DNA from: a bacterium
GTDB taxonomy: Bacteria > Myxococcota_A > Polyangia > Nannocystales > Nannocystaceae
Length of the DNA: 64,000 bases
Direction: 5' to 3'
NCBI GenBank assembly: GCA_024742475.1
Contig: JANSYI010000008.1
Location: forward strand, 1 to 64,000
Shown here: positions 25,564-33,522 of the stretch, piece after piece
How positions within the stretch are numbered: position 1 is the stretch's first letter
How the letters are laid out: the number at the start of each line of letters is the position of its first letter
Program-made: the position numbers and the translations under genes
Notes under the pieces: generated by a model
Database searches by the model: none
Seen by the model: the letters and a program-made list of their open reading frames with translations, nothing else
What the model was told of the DNA's origin: nothing

Positions 25564-26033
25564 ACGGCGAGCCACAACTCTTCGAGGACTTTCGAGACAT
25601 GCTCGCCGAACTCGCGGCGGCGGGAGCCGAGCATGTCGTCGTCGGAGGGCACGCGGTGGCGGCTCACGGACTCGTGCGGGCGACACTCGACATCGACATC
25701 TTCGTCAGACCCAGCGAGGCGAATGCGGCACGCGTAGTCGAGGCCTTGCGAGCATGGGGGGCACCACTGGCGAACCACGGCGTAAGCGCAGCCGACTTTA
25801 GTAGACCGGGATGCGTTTACCAGCTCGGTCTACCCCCACGACGCATCGACATCCTCACCTCCATCGATGGGGTGTCGTTCGACGACGCGGTCCGCGAGAC
25901 TGTCACAGTGGTCTCCGGGTCCCTCGAGTTCCCTGTGATCGGCCGTCGAGCGCTCATCGCCAACAAGCGAGCCAGCGGCCGACACAAGGATCTGAGCGAC
26001 GTGGAAGCCCTCGAGCGTTCCGGCGAGCTTTGA
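25560..26033 (+). CDS. nucleotidyltransferase, DUF6036/AbiEii-like
   Basis: 157 residues. The N-terminal half has the hallmark of minimal nucleotidyltransferases of the AbiEii/DUF6036 type: VVVGGHAVAAHGLVRATLDI with the acidic pair in LDIDIF, then FVRPSEANAARVVEALRAWG. Further on are QLGLPPRRIDILTSIDG (third acidic residue in RIDIL) and GRRALIANKRASGRHKDLSD, where the conserved Lys and the KDLxD motif sit. Such proteins move an NMP group to a target, and several act as toxins. It overlaps the preceding 80-residue gene in GTGA, giving a two-gene module. No phage or transposon genes are near. Confidence 0.75.
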   Translation: MNGEPQLFEDFRDMLAELAAAGAEHVVVGGHAVAAHGLVRATLDIDIFVRPSEANAARVVEALRAWGAPLANHGVSAADFSRPGCVYQLGLPPRRIDILTSIDGVSFDDAVRETVTVVSGSLEFPVIGRRALIANKRASGRHKDLSDVEALERSGEL

Positions 26034-26220
26034 CTGGAGGCCGTCCCGAGGCGCTCGGCGCTCCCGCGGCCTGTCGAGGCAAAGTGCAGATCGGCGCCCG
26101 CGCGGCCGGCCGATCCTGACGCGCATGTCGGTGCCGCGACACGGTTGTCACCCAAGCGGCGCGCAGGACCGCGCGGACACGAATCTGCGCCTGGCATGCA
26201 GCGTGCACTCCCTTGGAGTC

Positions 26221-27168
26221 ATGGCTTGGCTCAATCAACGATCTGCAGCGCTGCTGGCTGCGCTCGCCGTTCCTCTGTGCGCATGCGATGCCGAAGACGA
26301 CTCGGCGGTGCGCGATGACGAAGAGCTCGCCGATCAGGACATTCGAGACGACGCCGACGAGGAAGATCCGGACCAAGACGACGACGCCGAGGCGAGCTGC
26401 AGCGAGCAAGGCGCCTCGCGCGAGTGCGACTTCGGGGGTGACGACGGGGTCCAGTACTGCGACGACATCGACGGGGAGCTGGTCTGGGGCGAGTGCGTGG
26501 GCCCGGCCGCGTGCACGCCGGGCGACTCGGAGAGCTGCGGCTTGGGTGAGGAGTTCGGCAACCCCACGGACTCCTGCCAGCTCGAAGACGGCGTGCCGAT
26601 GTGGGGCTGCGAGGCCAACGACGACTTCGAGTCCTGCCCGTGCAACACCCCCTTGGTGCTCCAGTTCGACGGCGCCGCCGTGCAGATGGTCGCCTCCCCT
26701 GCGGCGACCTTCGACATCGACGGTGTTGGCGCGTGCGTGAGCACCGACTGGCCCACCTCCGACACGCCGTGGCTCGCGCTCGACCTCGACAAGGACGGCA
26801 CCATCGACTCCGGACGCGAGCTCTTCGGCTCGGGCACCCGCATCGGGGGCAACCGCCGGGCCCGCAACGGCTTCATGGCCCTCTCCGCGCTCGACACCGA
26901 CCGCAACGGCCGCATCGACGCCCACGACGAGCGCTTCGCCGACTTGGTCCTGTGGTCCGACCACGACGGCGACAAGCGAGGCACGTTCGCCGAGATGCAG
27001 CCACTTTCGGTCCGCAGCGTCCTGTCGATCGAGCTCGACTACGTCGTGCGACCGGAGTGCGACGACCGAGGCAACTGCGGCATCGAGCGCAGCGCGTTCA
27101 CCTACGTGGACGCGACGGGCACCATCGCCAAGGGCGAAGTGGTCGACGTGCACCTCGCGTGTCAGTAG
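26221..27168 (+). CDS. lipoprotein with EF-hand-like calcium sites
   Basis: 315 residues from ATG 26221. Signal MAWLNQRSAALLAALAVPLC with the lipobox at the second half (PLCAC). A strongly acidic stretch (DDEELADQDIRDDADEEDPD) follows, then a Cys-rich part with paired Cys. From about residue 185 come EF-hand-type loops: DLDKDGTIDSGRELF, DTDRNGRIDAHDERF and DHDGDKRGTF. It ends in a beta-rich domain with two Cys (RPECDDRGNCGIE). It is probably a calcium-stabilised surface lipoprotein. It stands alone, with about 190 bases upstream in which I see no gene. Confidence 0.78.
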   Translation: MAWLNQRSAALLAALAVPLCACDAEDDSAVRDDEELADQDIRDDADEEDPDQDDDAEASCSEQGASRECDFGGDDGVQYCDDIDGELVWGECVGPAACTPGDSESCGLGEEFGNPTDSCQLEDGVPMWGCEANDDFESCPCNTPLVLQFDGAAVQMVASPAATFDIDGVGACVSTDWPTSDTPWLALDLDKDGTIDSGRELFGSGTRIGGNRRARNGFMALSALDTDRNGRIDAHDERFADLVLWSDHDGDKRGTFAEMQPLSVRSVLSIELDYVVRPECDDRGNCGIERSAFTYVDATGTIAKGEVVDVHLACQ

Positions 27169-27249
27169 GTGCGGGCCACGGCGCCCGGCTCGGCGACCGC
27201 CATGTCCCTCGAGCCGCGCCGGCCTTGACGGACCGGCCCTCGAGGGGCG

Positions 27250-27651
27250 ATGACGCTCGTCATGACGCACCTGGTCCGCTGCGACGCCTGTGAACGCCTC
27301 GTCCGCACGGGGGCACCGTGCCCGTTCTGCAACGCGCCGCCCGTCGCCAGGCGAGTCCTCGGCGCGGCGTCGGCGTTGCTGCTCTCCGGATGCTTCTCCG
27401 CCCACTACGGCGTCCCCGATTCGGAGTACGGCTCCTCGGGGCCAGGCCCAGACACCGACAGCACCTCGGGCTCGTCGTCTGGGTCCTCCACGGAAGGCAC
27501 CACCACGGAGGGCACCACCACGGAGGGCACCACCACGGGCAGCTCGACAACGAAAGGTTCCACCACCGACGGGTCTTCCACGAGTCCTGTTGGCGGGACC
27601 GCCGGCTCGACCTCGGGCGACGCCACCACGACCACGACCACGACGGGATGA
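27250..27651 (+). CDS. zinc-ribbon plus lipobox protein with Thr/Ser repeat tail
   Basis: 133 residues. Unusually, a zinc-ribbon-like pair comes first (RCDACERLVRTGAPCPFCNA), then RR, a hydrophobic stretch (VLGAASALLLSG) and a lipobox LSGC at about residue 48. The rest is a Ser/Thr/Gly low-complexity tail with a tandem GTTTE repeat. If the lipobox is used, the ribbon is part of a long n-region that would be removed; if not, the protein is anchored with the ribbon in the cytosol. The start could also be ATG 27262. I do not recognise a function. Confidence 0.6.
   Translation: MTLVMTHLVRCDACERLVRTGAPCPFCNAPPVARRVLGAASALLLSGCFSAHYGVPDSEYGSSGPGPDTDSTSGSSSGSSTEGTTTEGTTTEGTTTGSSTTKGSTTDGSSTSPVGGTAGSTSGDATTTTTTTG
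27490..27534. repeat. 15-base tandem repeat, three copies
   Basis: Three adjacent copies of ACGGAGGGCACCACC (the first with one change) lie in frame inside the preceding gene and encode T-E-G-T-T units. Being a multiple of three, gain or loss of copies would keep the frame and change only linker length. Confidence 0.8.
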
Positions 27652-27727
27652 TCAGCTCTCGCCCCGCAGCGAGTAGCTCTTCATAGACTCGTCCACCGCG
27701 CCTTCGTACACGTGACGAACACACCAC

Positions 27728-28060
27728 ATGACGCGCGTTGCCAACGTTTCGCCAGACCTGCAGCTGAAAACGTTTCGTGCCATTCTCGAAGGGCGAGCAC
27801 CCGTCGCGGAGTCCATCACCATGACCATCGCAGAACAGCTTCGAGCCGAAGGCGTCGCGCAGGGAAAGGTTCTCGGCGTCGCCGAGGGCGAGCTGCGCCG
27901 CGCCAGCGCTTCAGTCCTCACGGTGCTCGAGGCGCGGGGACTGAGCGTGTCGCCAGAGATCCGTGCGCGTATCGTGGGTTGCCAGGACCTCGGTGTCCTA
28001 CAGCACTGGCTCACCCGCGCAGCGACTGCCGCGTCGGCGGAGCAGATCTTCGAGACGTGA
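27728..28060 (+). pseudogene. C-terminal remnant of an Rpn-type nuclease
   Basis: 110 residues that match only the C-terminal part of Rpn/PD-(D/E)XK 'recombination-promoting nuclease' proteins: LTVLEARGLSVSPEIRARI, VGCQDLGVLQHWLTRAATA and the final SAEQIF. The helix with repeated AEGVAQGKVLGVAEGELRR is the variable glycine-rich linker of that family. The nuclease domain of about 200 residues that should come first is missing, and a TGA at 27713-27715 closes the frame. The remaining piece is unlikely to cut DNA. It may be a decayed gene or a freestanding C-terminal domain. Confidence 0.55.
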
Positions 28061-28075
28061 GCCGGCCTCCGACGC

Positions 28076-28831
28076 TCAGCCGAGCTCGGCCGGCGCGTAG
28101 GTCTTCATGTGCACCTGCGCCTGCGGCTGGCTGACCTGCTGCAGGTAGCAGTCGCGGGCGGCGTCGATCGGCACGCCGTGGCGGGTGAAGAGCGGGTGCG
28201 GGTGCAGCTGCCCTCCGCCGCGGCGGTGTCGCTGCGACTCGTGAATGCTGCCCCACCAGCGCCAGACGCCGTGAAAGCGCGACCCGTCGCAGGGTGCGAA
28301 GTATTGGCCGCAGAACGCTCGGTCCTTGTAGCGCGGCGCAGACTCGCCGCAGCGCAGCGCGAAGATCGGACCGTGATCGTCGGACACCTCGGTGCCGAGC
28401 CGGTCCTCGGCCACGCTCGCGCGTAGCGACGGTTCGTAGCGCACGGGCATGCGCAGCGTGGGGATCTTGGTGCGCACGAAGCTCTGCGAGTTGCTCAGCA
28501 CGTCGAGCACGCACAGGGTCTGCCGCGGCGTGGGCATGTCGAGCGAGAGGTCCGGCTGCACGACGACCGAGCACACCACCTCGTCGAACATGGCCGACTC
28601 GCCCAGCGTGCCAGGCACGTAGCGGGCGTGAATCACGTTGAGCAGCGCGAGCTCGGGGACGGGCTCCATCGGCACCACGCCCGGCGGCAAGGCACCGAGC
28701 ACGCCGGCCAGCGGCACCTCGAAGGTGAAGCTGATGTGGAAGTCGATGTCCCACTGCCGATCGAAGGCTCGCCCGGCGAGCGAGGGTTCACTGGTGCTGG
28801 CCGTCTCGTCCACGCCGCAACCGTAGTGCAT
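28076..28831 (-). CDS. conserved hypothetical, possibly acetoacetate-decarboxylase-like fold
   Basis: 251 residues if started at ATG 28831; an ATG at 28870 would add 13 residues and run through the repeat at 28853. The central part (ISFTFEVPLAGVLGALPPGV, ALLNVIHARYVPGTLGES, MFDEVVCSVVVQPDL) has the strand pattern of acetoacetate-decarboxylase-like proteins, but I cannot find the catalytic Lys with confidence. It contains several His near the end (HPHPLFTRHG). It is divergent from the 11-gene acyl/beta-branching operon and shares its upstream region, so joint control is possible. Function unknown. Confidence 0.6.
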   Translation of the reverse strand: MHYGCGVDETASTSEPSLAGRAFDRQWDIDFHISFTFEVPLAGVLGALPPGVVPMEPVPELALLNVIHARYVPGTLGESAMFDEVVCSVVVQPDLSLDMPTPRQTLCVLDVLSNSQSFVRTKIPTLRMPVRYEPSLRASVAEDRLGTEVSDDHGPIFALRCGESAPRYKDRAFCGQYFAPCDGSRFHGVWRWWGSIHESQRHRRGGGQLHPHPLFTRHGVPIDAARDCYLQQVSQPQAQVHMKTYAPAELG

Positions 28832-28852
28832 GCAACCGCTGCAAAGCGCCGG

Positions 28853-28880
28853 TGGACATCGAATGGACATCGAATGGACA
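28853..28880. repeat. 11-base direct repeats upstream of the acyl operon
   Basis: TGGACATCGAA occurs twice head to tail (28853-28863 and 28864-28874), and the next six bases, TGGACA, begin a third copy. The repeat lies in the short space between the divergent gene at 28831 and the operon start at 28915. A period of 11 bases is close to one helical turn, so a regulator could bind adjacent copies on one face of the DNA. No matching operator is known to me. Confidence 0.5.
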
Positions 28881-28914
28881 CGTTTCGCCGGGGCGGCAGT
28901 GCTTTGATGACGGC

Positions 28915-29820
28915 GTGCACGTGGTGCTCATGTTCCCCGGTCAGAGCTCGTTTCACCCGAGCATGCTGGCCGACGCGGCAGCGCGCTGGCCCGACCTCAC
29001 CGCCAAGGTCGTGGCCGATGCAGGTGCTGCCCTGGGCCGCGACCTGCGTCCGTGGCTCGAGCGCGCCACCGACGACCGGAACGAGGACCTTCAGCTGGGC
29101 GTGTTCCTCACCAACCACGTGCACCTGTGCGCGTTTCGACGCCTCGAGGTGCAGCCCCACGCCTCGCTGGGGCTGAGCTTGGGCGAGCTCAACCACGTCG
29201 TCGAGATCGGTGCGCTGGACTTCGCCGACGCGGTTCGCCTGGTTTCGGCGCGCGGCCAGGCCTACGACGCAGGCCCCTCGGGGATGATGGCGGCCGTTTT
29301 CCCGCTCGAGCGCGACGCGCTGCAGCCCCTGCTTCCCGAGGGCGTCGAAATCGTCGGCCTCAACAGCCCCACGCAGCACGTCATCGCCGGCGAGCACCCT
29401 GCGATGCATCGCGCAGTCGAACGGCTCGAAGCGGACACCTACGCGCGCATCGTTCCGCTTCAGTCGCGACTGCCCATGCATCACTCCCGGTTCAGCCCCG
29501 TCGCGGAGGCGTTGGGTCCCGCCCTCGAGGCCGCGACCTGGCATCGACCCCATCGCAGCTACCGCCCCAACGCGACGGCGAGCGTCGAAGAGGCACCGAC
29601 CGGCCGCGCCTTCGCAGCCTCGCTCGCCCGGCAGGTCTGCAGTCCCGTACGCTGGGTCGAGAGCATCGAGACCCTCGCCACCGAGCGCGACGACGTCACT
29701 TTCGTCGAGGTGGGTCCCGGCTCTGTGCTCGTGAACCTTTTGCGTCCGCAGTGGCGCCCCGAGCCCCGCGGCGGAACCGCCCGCATGAGCGACCTGGAGG
29801 CGCTGCTCCGTGGAGCATGA
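28915..29820 (+). CDS. free-standing malonyl-CoA:ACP acyltransferase-like protein
   Basis: 301 residues from GTG 28915, giving the FabD-type start VHVVLMFPGQSS. The nucleophile Ser88 lies in LGLSLGE (GxSxGE), the catalytic His190 in PMHHS, and GPGSVLVNLL near the end is typical. The enzyme would load malonyl (or a related acyl) from CoA onto the ACP at 35649. In beta-branching cassettes a discrete AT of this kind serves the donor ACP. It is the first gene of an 11-gene operon and overlaps the next gene by 11 bases. Other start codons nearby (28921, 28930) are possible. Confidence 0.88.
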   Translation: MHVVLMFPGQSSFHPSMLADAAARWPDLTAKVVADAGAALGRDLRPWLERATDDRNEDLQLGVFLTNHVHLCAFRRLEVQPHASLGLSLGELNHVVEIGALDFADAVRLVSARGQAYDAGPSGMMAAVFPLERDALQPLLPEGVEIVGLNSPTQHVIAGEHPAMHRAVERLEADTYARIVPLQSRLPMHHSRFSPVAEALGPALEAATWHRPHRSYRPNATASVEEAPTGRAFAASLARQVCSPVRWVESIETLATERDDVTFVEVGPGSVLVNLLRPQWRPEPRGGTARMSDLEALLRGA

Positions 29821-30301
29821 CGACACCGCGCGCGCCCTTCGTCGCGAACGCATCGTCGCCGCCGACGTGCCGTCCAGCCTCGCGCTCGGCGAGCAGCAAA
29901 TCGACGCGATGATCCCCCATCGCCCGCCCTTTCGTCTGCTCGACCGCGTCGACCACCACCGCGGTGGCGCGATTCGAGGGCACCGCACGGTTCGCGCCGA
30001 CGACCCTGTCTTCGAGGGTCATTTCCCCGGCGACCCGGTCTACCCCGGCGTGCTCCTGCTCGAGATGCTCGGACAGCTCGGACTCTGCCTGCTGCATCTG
30101 AGCGATGCGGGCTTGGCGACAGGGGCCCGACTGCTGAAGATCCATCACGCGGTGTTCCTGGCCCCGGTCAGCCCCGGGACCACGCTGACCCTCGAGGCGC
30201 GATCGCTCGAGGCCGACGTCATCGCTGCATCCATCGCCGGCCAGGTGTGGCACGGCGAAGTCTTGTGCGCGGTCGCAATCCTGGAGGTCTACCTTGCCTG
30301 A
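29810..30301 (+). CDS. FabZ-type 3-hydroxyacyl-ACP dehydratase
   Basis: 163 residues with a hot-dog fold. The signature is complete: MIPHRPPFRLLDRV, then FEGHFPGDPVYPGVLLLEML, with catalytic His71 and Glu85. It removes water from a 3-hydroxyacyl-ACP to give the enoyl-ACP. It starts with GTG at 29810 inside the acyltransferase gene and its end overlaps the ketosynthase start. With the ketosynthase, ketoreductase and FabI-like enzymes of this operon it completes a fatty-acid-type elongation cycle on free-standing proteins. Confidence 0.92.
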   Translation: MEHDDTARALRRERIVAADVPSSLALGEQQIDAMIPHRPPFRLLDRVDHHRGGAIRGHRTVRADDPVFEGHFPGDPVYPGVLLLEMLGQLGLCLLHLSDAGLATGARLLKIHHAVFLAPVSPGTTLTLEARSLEADVIAASIAGQVWHGEVLCAVAILEVYLA

Positions 30302-31577
30302 GCCCCGCATCGCCGTCACCGGCATGAGCATCACCACTCCCCTGGCCGACGACCTCTCGGGGTTCTTGTCCGCGCTCCTGCAGGGGCGCTCGGCGATCAC
30401 CCGCTGGCGCACCATCCCTACCGAGCGAATCTACTGCAAGGTCGGCGCCGACCTTGGCGACTACGACGTGAGCGCCGGCGTCGAGCGTCTGCAAGACGAC
30501 ATCCCCGGCGAGGTCTCCGACCGGCTCCGCAAACTCGCCGCGCGGGCCCCGTGGGGCACGGGCGTCTCGATGCTGGGCGCCGTCCGAGCCGCCCAAGACG
30601 CGCAATGGTTCGGCAGCGTCCCATCCACCGACACCGCCGTCGTCGTCTCGGGGCACAACCTCACCAGCGGCTACGTCTATCGCCAGACGATGGAGTTCCT
30701 CGAGGAGCCCGACTTCATCGACGGTCTAATGTCGCTGCACTCGCTCGACACCGACCACGGCGGCTGCGTCACCGAGGTCTTGGGCACCCGCGGACCCGTC
30801 TACACGGTCGGAGGGGCCTGCGCGAGCGGGAACCACGCGCTTCGGCTGGCCGTCGACGAGATCCGCCATCGCGGCATGCGTTCGGCCTTCGTCGTCGGAG
30901 CGCCCACCGACTTCTCCCCCGTCGACCTGCACGCGATGGCGCTCATCGACGCGATCACCCACCGCAGCTTCAACGACCAACCCGCCGCCGCGAGTCGGCC
31001 CTTCGACACCAGGCGCGAGGGCTTCGTGCCCGCCCACGGATCGGCCGTGCTCGTGCTCGAAGACTGGGAGCACGCCCGCGCTCGCGGTGCCCGTATCTAC
31101 GCCGAGGTGCTCGGCGTCGAGGCCTGCGCCGACGCCAACCACGAGCCCCAGCCCTCGCGCCACGGGCAGGTCTGGCTGATGCGGCGCCTGCTCGACAGGT
31201 GTGGGCTTCAGCCGGAGGCGATCGACTACATCAACGCCCACGCCACCTCCACGCCCCTGGGCGACCGCACCGAGTGCGCGTCGATCCGCGAGGTGTTCGG
31301 CGCCCACGCCAACCGGCTGAAGGTCAACGCCACCAAGTCGATGGTGGGGCACACCACCTGGGCCGCGCCCGCGGTCGAGCTCGTGGCGGCGATCCTGCAG
31401 ATGCGCGCGGGTCGTCTGCACCCGTCGATCAACATCGACACCCTCGACCCCGAGGTCGACCTCGACGTCTGCATGGACGGCCCAATCGAGCACCCCGTCG
31501 GCACCTTCATGAAGAGCTCCTTCGGCTTTGGCGGCACCAACTGCATCGCGGTCGTGCGCAATCCGGAGGCGTCGTGA
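30294..31577 (+). CDS. 3-ketoacyl-ACP synthase (FabF/KS fold)
   Basis: 427 residues. Active-site residues are in place: Cys176 in TVGGACASG, His316 in INAHATSTPLGD, Lys348 and His353 in NATKSMVGHT. The glycine-rich GFGGTNC lies near the end. It starts with TTG at 30294, which is backed by a well-placed GGAGG at 30283-30287 and by the family N-terminus (RIAVTGMSITTPL). Decarboxylating ketosynthases in classical beta-branching cassettes usually have Ser in place of Cys; this one keeps Cys, so it is expected to condense as well. It overlaps both neighbours. Confidence 0.93.
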   Translation: MPEPRIAVTGMSITTPLADDLSGFLSALLQGRSAITRWRTIPTERIYCKVGADLGDYDVSAGVERLQDDIPGEVSDRLRKLAARAPWGTGVSMLGAVRAAQDAQWFGSVPSTDTAVVVSGHNLTSGYVYRQTMEFLEEPDFIDGLMSLHSLDTDHGGCVTEVLGTRGPVYTVGGACASGNHALRLAVDEIRHRGMRSAFVVGAPTDFSPVDLHAMALIDAITHRSFNDQPAAASRPFDTRREGFVPAHGSAVLVLEDWEHARARGARIYAEVLGVEACADANHEPQPSRHGQVWLMRRLLDRCGLQPEAIDYINAHATSTPLGDRTECASIREVFGAHANRLKVNATKSMVGHTTWAAPAVELVAAILQMRAGRLHPSINIDTLDPEVDLDVCMDGPIEHPVGTFMKSSFGFGGTNCIAVVRNPEAS

Positions 31578-32314
31578 CCACGTTCGTCACCGGAGGCTCC
31601 CGGGGCATCGGCCGCGGCATCGTCCAGGCGGCGCTGCAGGCCGGCCACGACGTGGCGTTCACCTACCGGAGCAACCGCGCGGCCGCCGAAGAGGTGGTGG
31701 CCTGGGCCCGTGCACACGCCCCACAGCGCCGCTGCGAAGCGTTCGCCCTCGACGTGCGCGACCCCGTCGCGGTCGAGGCGGTCGGCGATGCGGTGCTCGA
31801 TGCCTTCGACGAGGTAGCGACCGTCGTGAACAACGCGGGCATCGTCGCCAACGAGCTCGCCGCCCACATGAGCGACGCCCGCTGGGCCGAGGTGCTGGGC
31901 ACCAACCTCAGCGGAGCCTTCTACGTCTCGCGCGCCTTCCTGCCCTCCTTGCTCGCGAGCGGCGGAGGCTCGCTGGTGTTCGTGGGCTCCATCGCCGCCG
32001 ACGGCATGGCCGGCCAGGCCGCCTACGCCGCGAGCAAGGCCGGGTTGGTCGGGCTGGCCAAGAGCCTGGCCAAGGAGTACGGGCGCAAGGGCATCACCGC
32101 CAACGTCGTGGTGCCCGGCTTCATCGACTCCGACATGACGCGCGAGTCGATGCCAACGCAGCTTCAGGCGTTCTGGGCGGAGTTCTGCCCCCTGCGGCGC
32201 ATGGGCAGCGCGGGCGAAGTGGCCGACGCGGTGCTCTTCCTCGCCTCGGACGCCGCCCGCTTCATCAACGGGCACACGCTTTGTGTCACGGGCGGCCTGG
32301 AGTGGGCACCGTGA
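31574..32314 (+). CDS. FabG-type 3-ketoacyl-ACP reductase (SDR)
   Basis: 246 residues from GTG 31574. NAD(P) site TGGSRGIG at the N-terminus, VVNNAGIV, and the catalytic set Ser (VFVGSIAA), Tyr and Lys in AAYAASKAG (YxxxK). It ends in NGHTLCVTGGLEWAP as FabG proteins do. It would reduce the 3-keto group made by the ketosynthase just upstream. The GTG start overlaps the ketosynthase stop by 4 bases and its stop overlaps the HMG-synthase-like gene in GTGA. Confidence 0.93.
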   Translation: MTTFVTGGSRGIGRGIVQAALQAGHDVAFTYRSNRAAAEEVVAWARAHAPQRRCEAFALDVRDPVAVEAVGDAVLDAFDEVATVVNNAGIVANELAAHMSDARWAEVLGTNLSGAFYVSRAFLPSLLASGGGSLVFVGSIAADGMAGQAAYAASKAGLVGLAKSLAKEYGRKGITANVVVPGFIDSDMTRESMPTQLQAFWAEFCPLRRMGSAGEVADAVLFLASDAARFINGHTLCVTGGLEWAP

Positions 32315-33522
32315 GCCTGGGCATCGAACGGATGCGGGCCTGGCCGTCTACGCTGGCCCTCGACCTCGCCGCGCTGGCGCGAGCACGCGGCGTCGACCCC
32401 TCGGCCACCCTCGATCACCTGCTCGTGCAGCAGCGCTCGGTCATGCCGCCGTGGGAGGACGCCGTCACGATGGCGGCCAACGCTGCCGCGCCCTTGCTCG
32501 AAGACCTCGACCGCGCCTCGGTCGAGCTGCTCATCGTCGGAACCGAGACGCCGGTCGATCTCGAGAAGCCGATCAGCTCCTGGCTACAGCGGCTGCTCCG
32601 GCTTTCCAGTCGCTGCCGGAACTTCGAGATCAAACACGCCTGCTACAGCGTCACCGCGGCGATGCGCATGGCGCTGGCGTGGATCGGCTCGCCCCAGGGC
32701 CGGGGCAAGCGAGCGCTCGTCGTCGGTACCGACGCCAGCTACCAGGGCCTGGGTGCGCCGTGGGAGTACGTCCTGGGCGCGGGTGCAGTGGCGATGCTCC
32801 TCTCGGACCAGGCCGACGCGCTGCAGATCGAGCCACTCGCGGGCGTGTACGCGTCCGAGGTCACCGACGTCATTCGCCCGTCGCGGCGGATCGAGACCGG
32901 CAGCTCCGAGGCCAGCCTGCTCGCATACCTCGAGGCGGTCGACGAGACGCTCGACGCCTACGCGACGCTCGGCGGATCGCTCGAAGGCTTCGAGCACCTC
33001 GTCTATCACGCCCCGTTCGCCGGCATCACGTTTCGCGCCCACCGGCGCCTGCTCGAGCGCAGCGGCGACGTCTCGCGCGCGCGGGCGTGGGCGGACTTCG
33101 AGCGACGCAGCCTGCCCGGCCTGTGCTTTCACCGGCGCACCGGGGGCGTCTACGGCAGCAGCACCGCGTTGAGCATGCTCGGTGCCCTCGCGAGCCGACC
33201 CGAGCTCACGCCCGGAAGCCGCATGGGCGTCTTCAGCTTCGGCTCGGGCAGCTGCGCCGAGTTCTACGCCGCCCGCGTGGGACCGAACGCGGCGTCCGTC
33301 GTCACGCAGGCCCAGACCGCCGCCCTGCTGGACGCCCGCCTCGAGGTCGACGTGCCCACCTATGAAGCCCTGGAACGGGAACGCGATGCCGCGCCGACGC
33401 AGGCCGACTACACCCCATCGCGCGAGCGGCTGAGCGAACACTACCGCGACGCGTGGCAGGGCCGAGGCCTGTGCGCGCTCACCCACGTCCGCGGCTGGGA
33501 ACGGAGCTACCGATGGACGTGA
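32311..33522 (+). CDS. HMG-CoA-synthase-like enzyme of beta-branching
   Basis: 403 residues from GTG 32311. The catalytic triad falls at the same numbers as in bacterial HMG-CoA synthase: Glu79 in IVGTETP, Cys111 in EIKHACYS and His233 in LVYHAPFAG. Other family marks are GIERMRAW and ARARGVDPS at the start, and VLGAGAVAMLL. Together with the ACP, ECH1 and ECH2 proteins of this operon it forms a set known from polyketide beta-branching (PksG type), where acetyl from an ACP is added to the keto group of an ACP-bound chain. A mevalonate-type role is unlikely, as no mevalonate gene is near. Confidence 0.92.
   Translation: MSLGIERMRAWPSTLALDLAALARARGVDPSATLDHLLVQQRSVMPPWEDAVTMAANAAAPLLEDLDRASVELLIVGTETPVDLEKPISSWLQRLLRLSSRCRNFEIKHACYSVTAAMRMALAWIGSPQGRGKRALVVGTDASYQGLGAPWEYVLGAGAVAMLLSDQADALQIEPLAGVYASEVTDVIRPSRRIETGSSEASLLAYLEAVDETLDAYATLGGSLEGFEHLVYHAPFAGITFRAHRRLLERSGDVSRARAWADFERRSLPGLCFHRRTGGVYGSSTALSMLGALASRPELTPGSRMGVFSFGSGSCAEFYAARVGPNAASVVTQAQTAALLDARLEVDVPTYEALERERDAAPTQADYTPSRERLSEHYRDAWQGRGLCALTHVRGWERSYRWT

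Noticed and set aside
26192..26207. Good match to a sigma-54 promoter (TGGCAT-N5-GTGCA)
   Set aside because: It lies only 14 bases before the ATG at 26221, so the transcript would start at about 26218 and lose the ribosome binding site.
27652..28014. Minus-strand frame ending in a plausible-looking peptide (EGAVDESMKSYSLRGES)
   Set aside because: Most of it is antisense to the Rpn-like C-terminal domain; only the last 25 residues lie outside and they match nothing I know.
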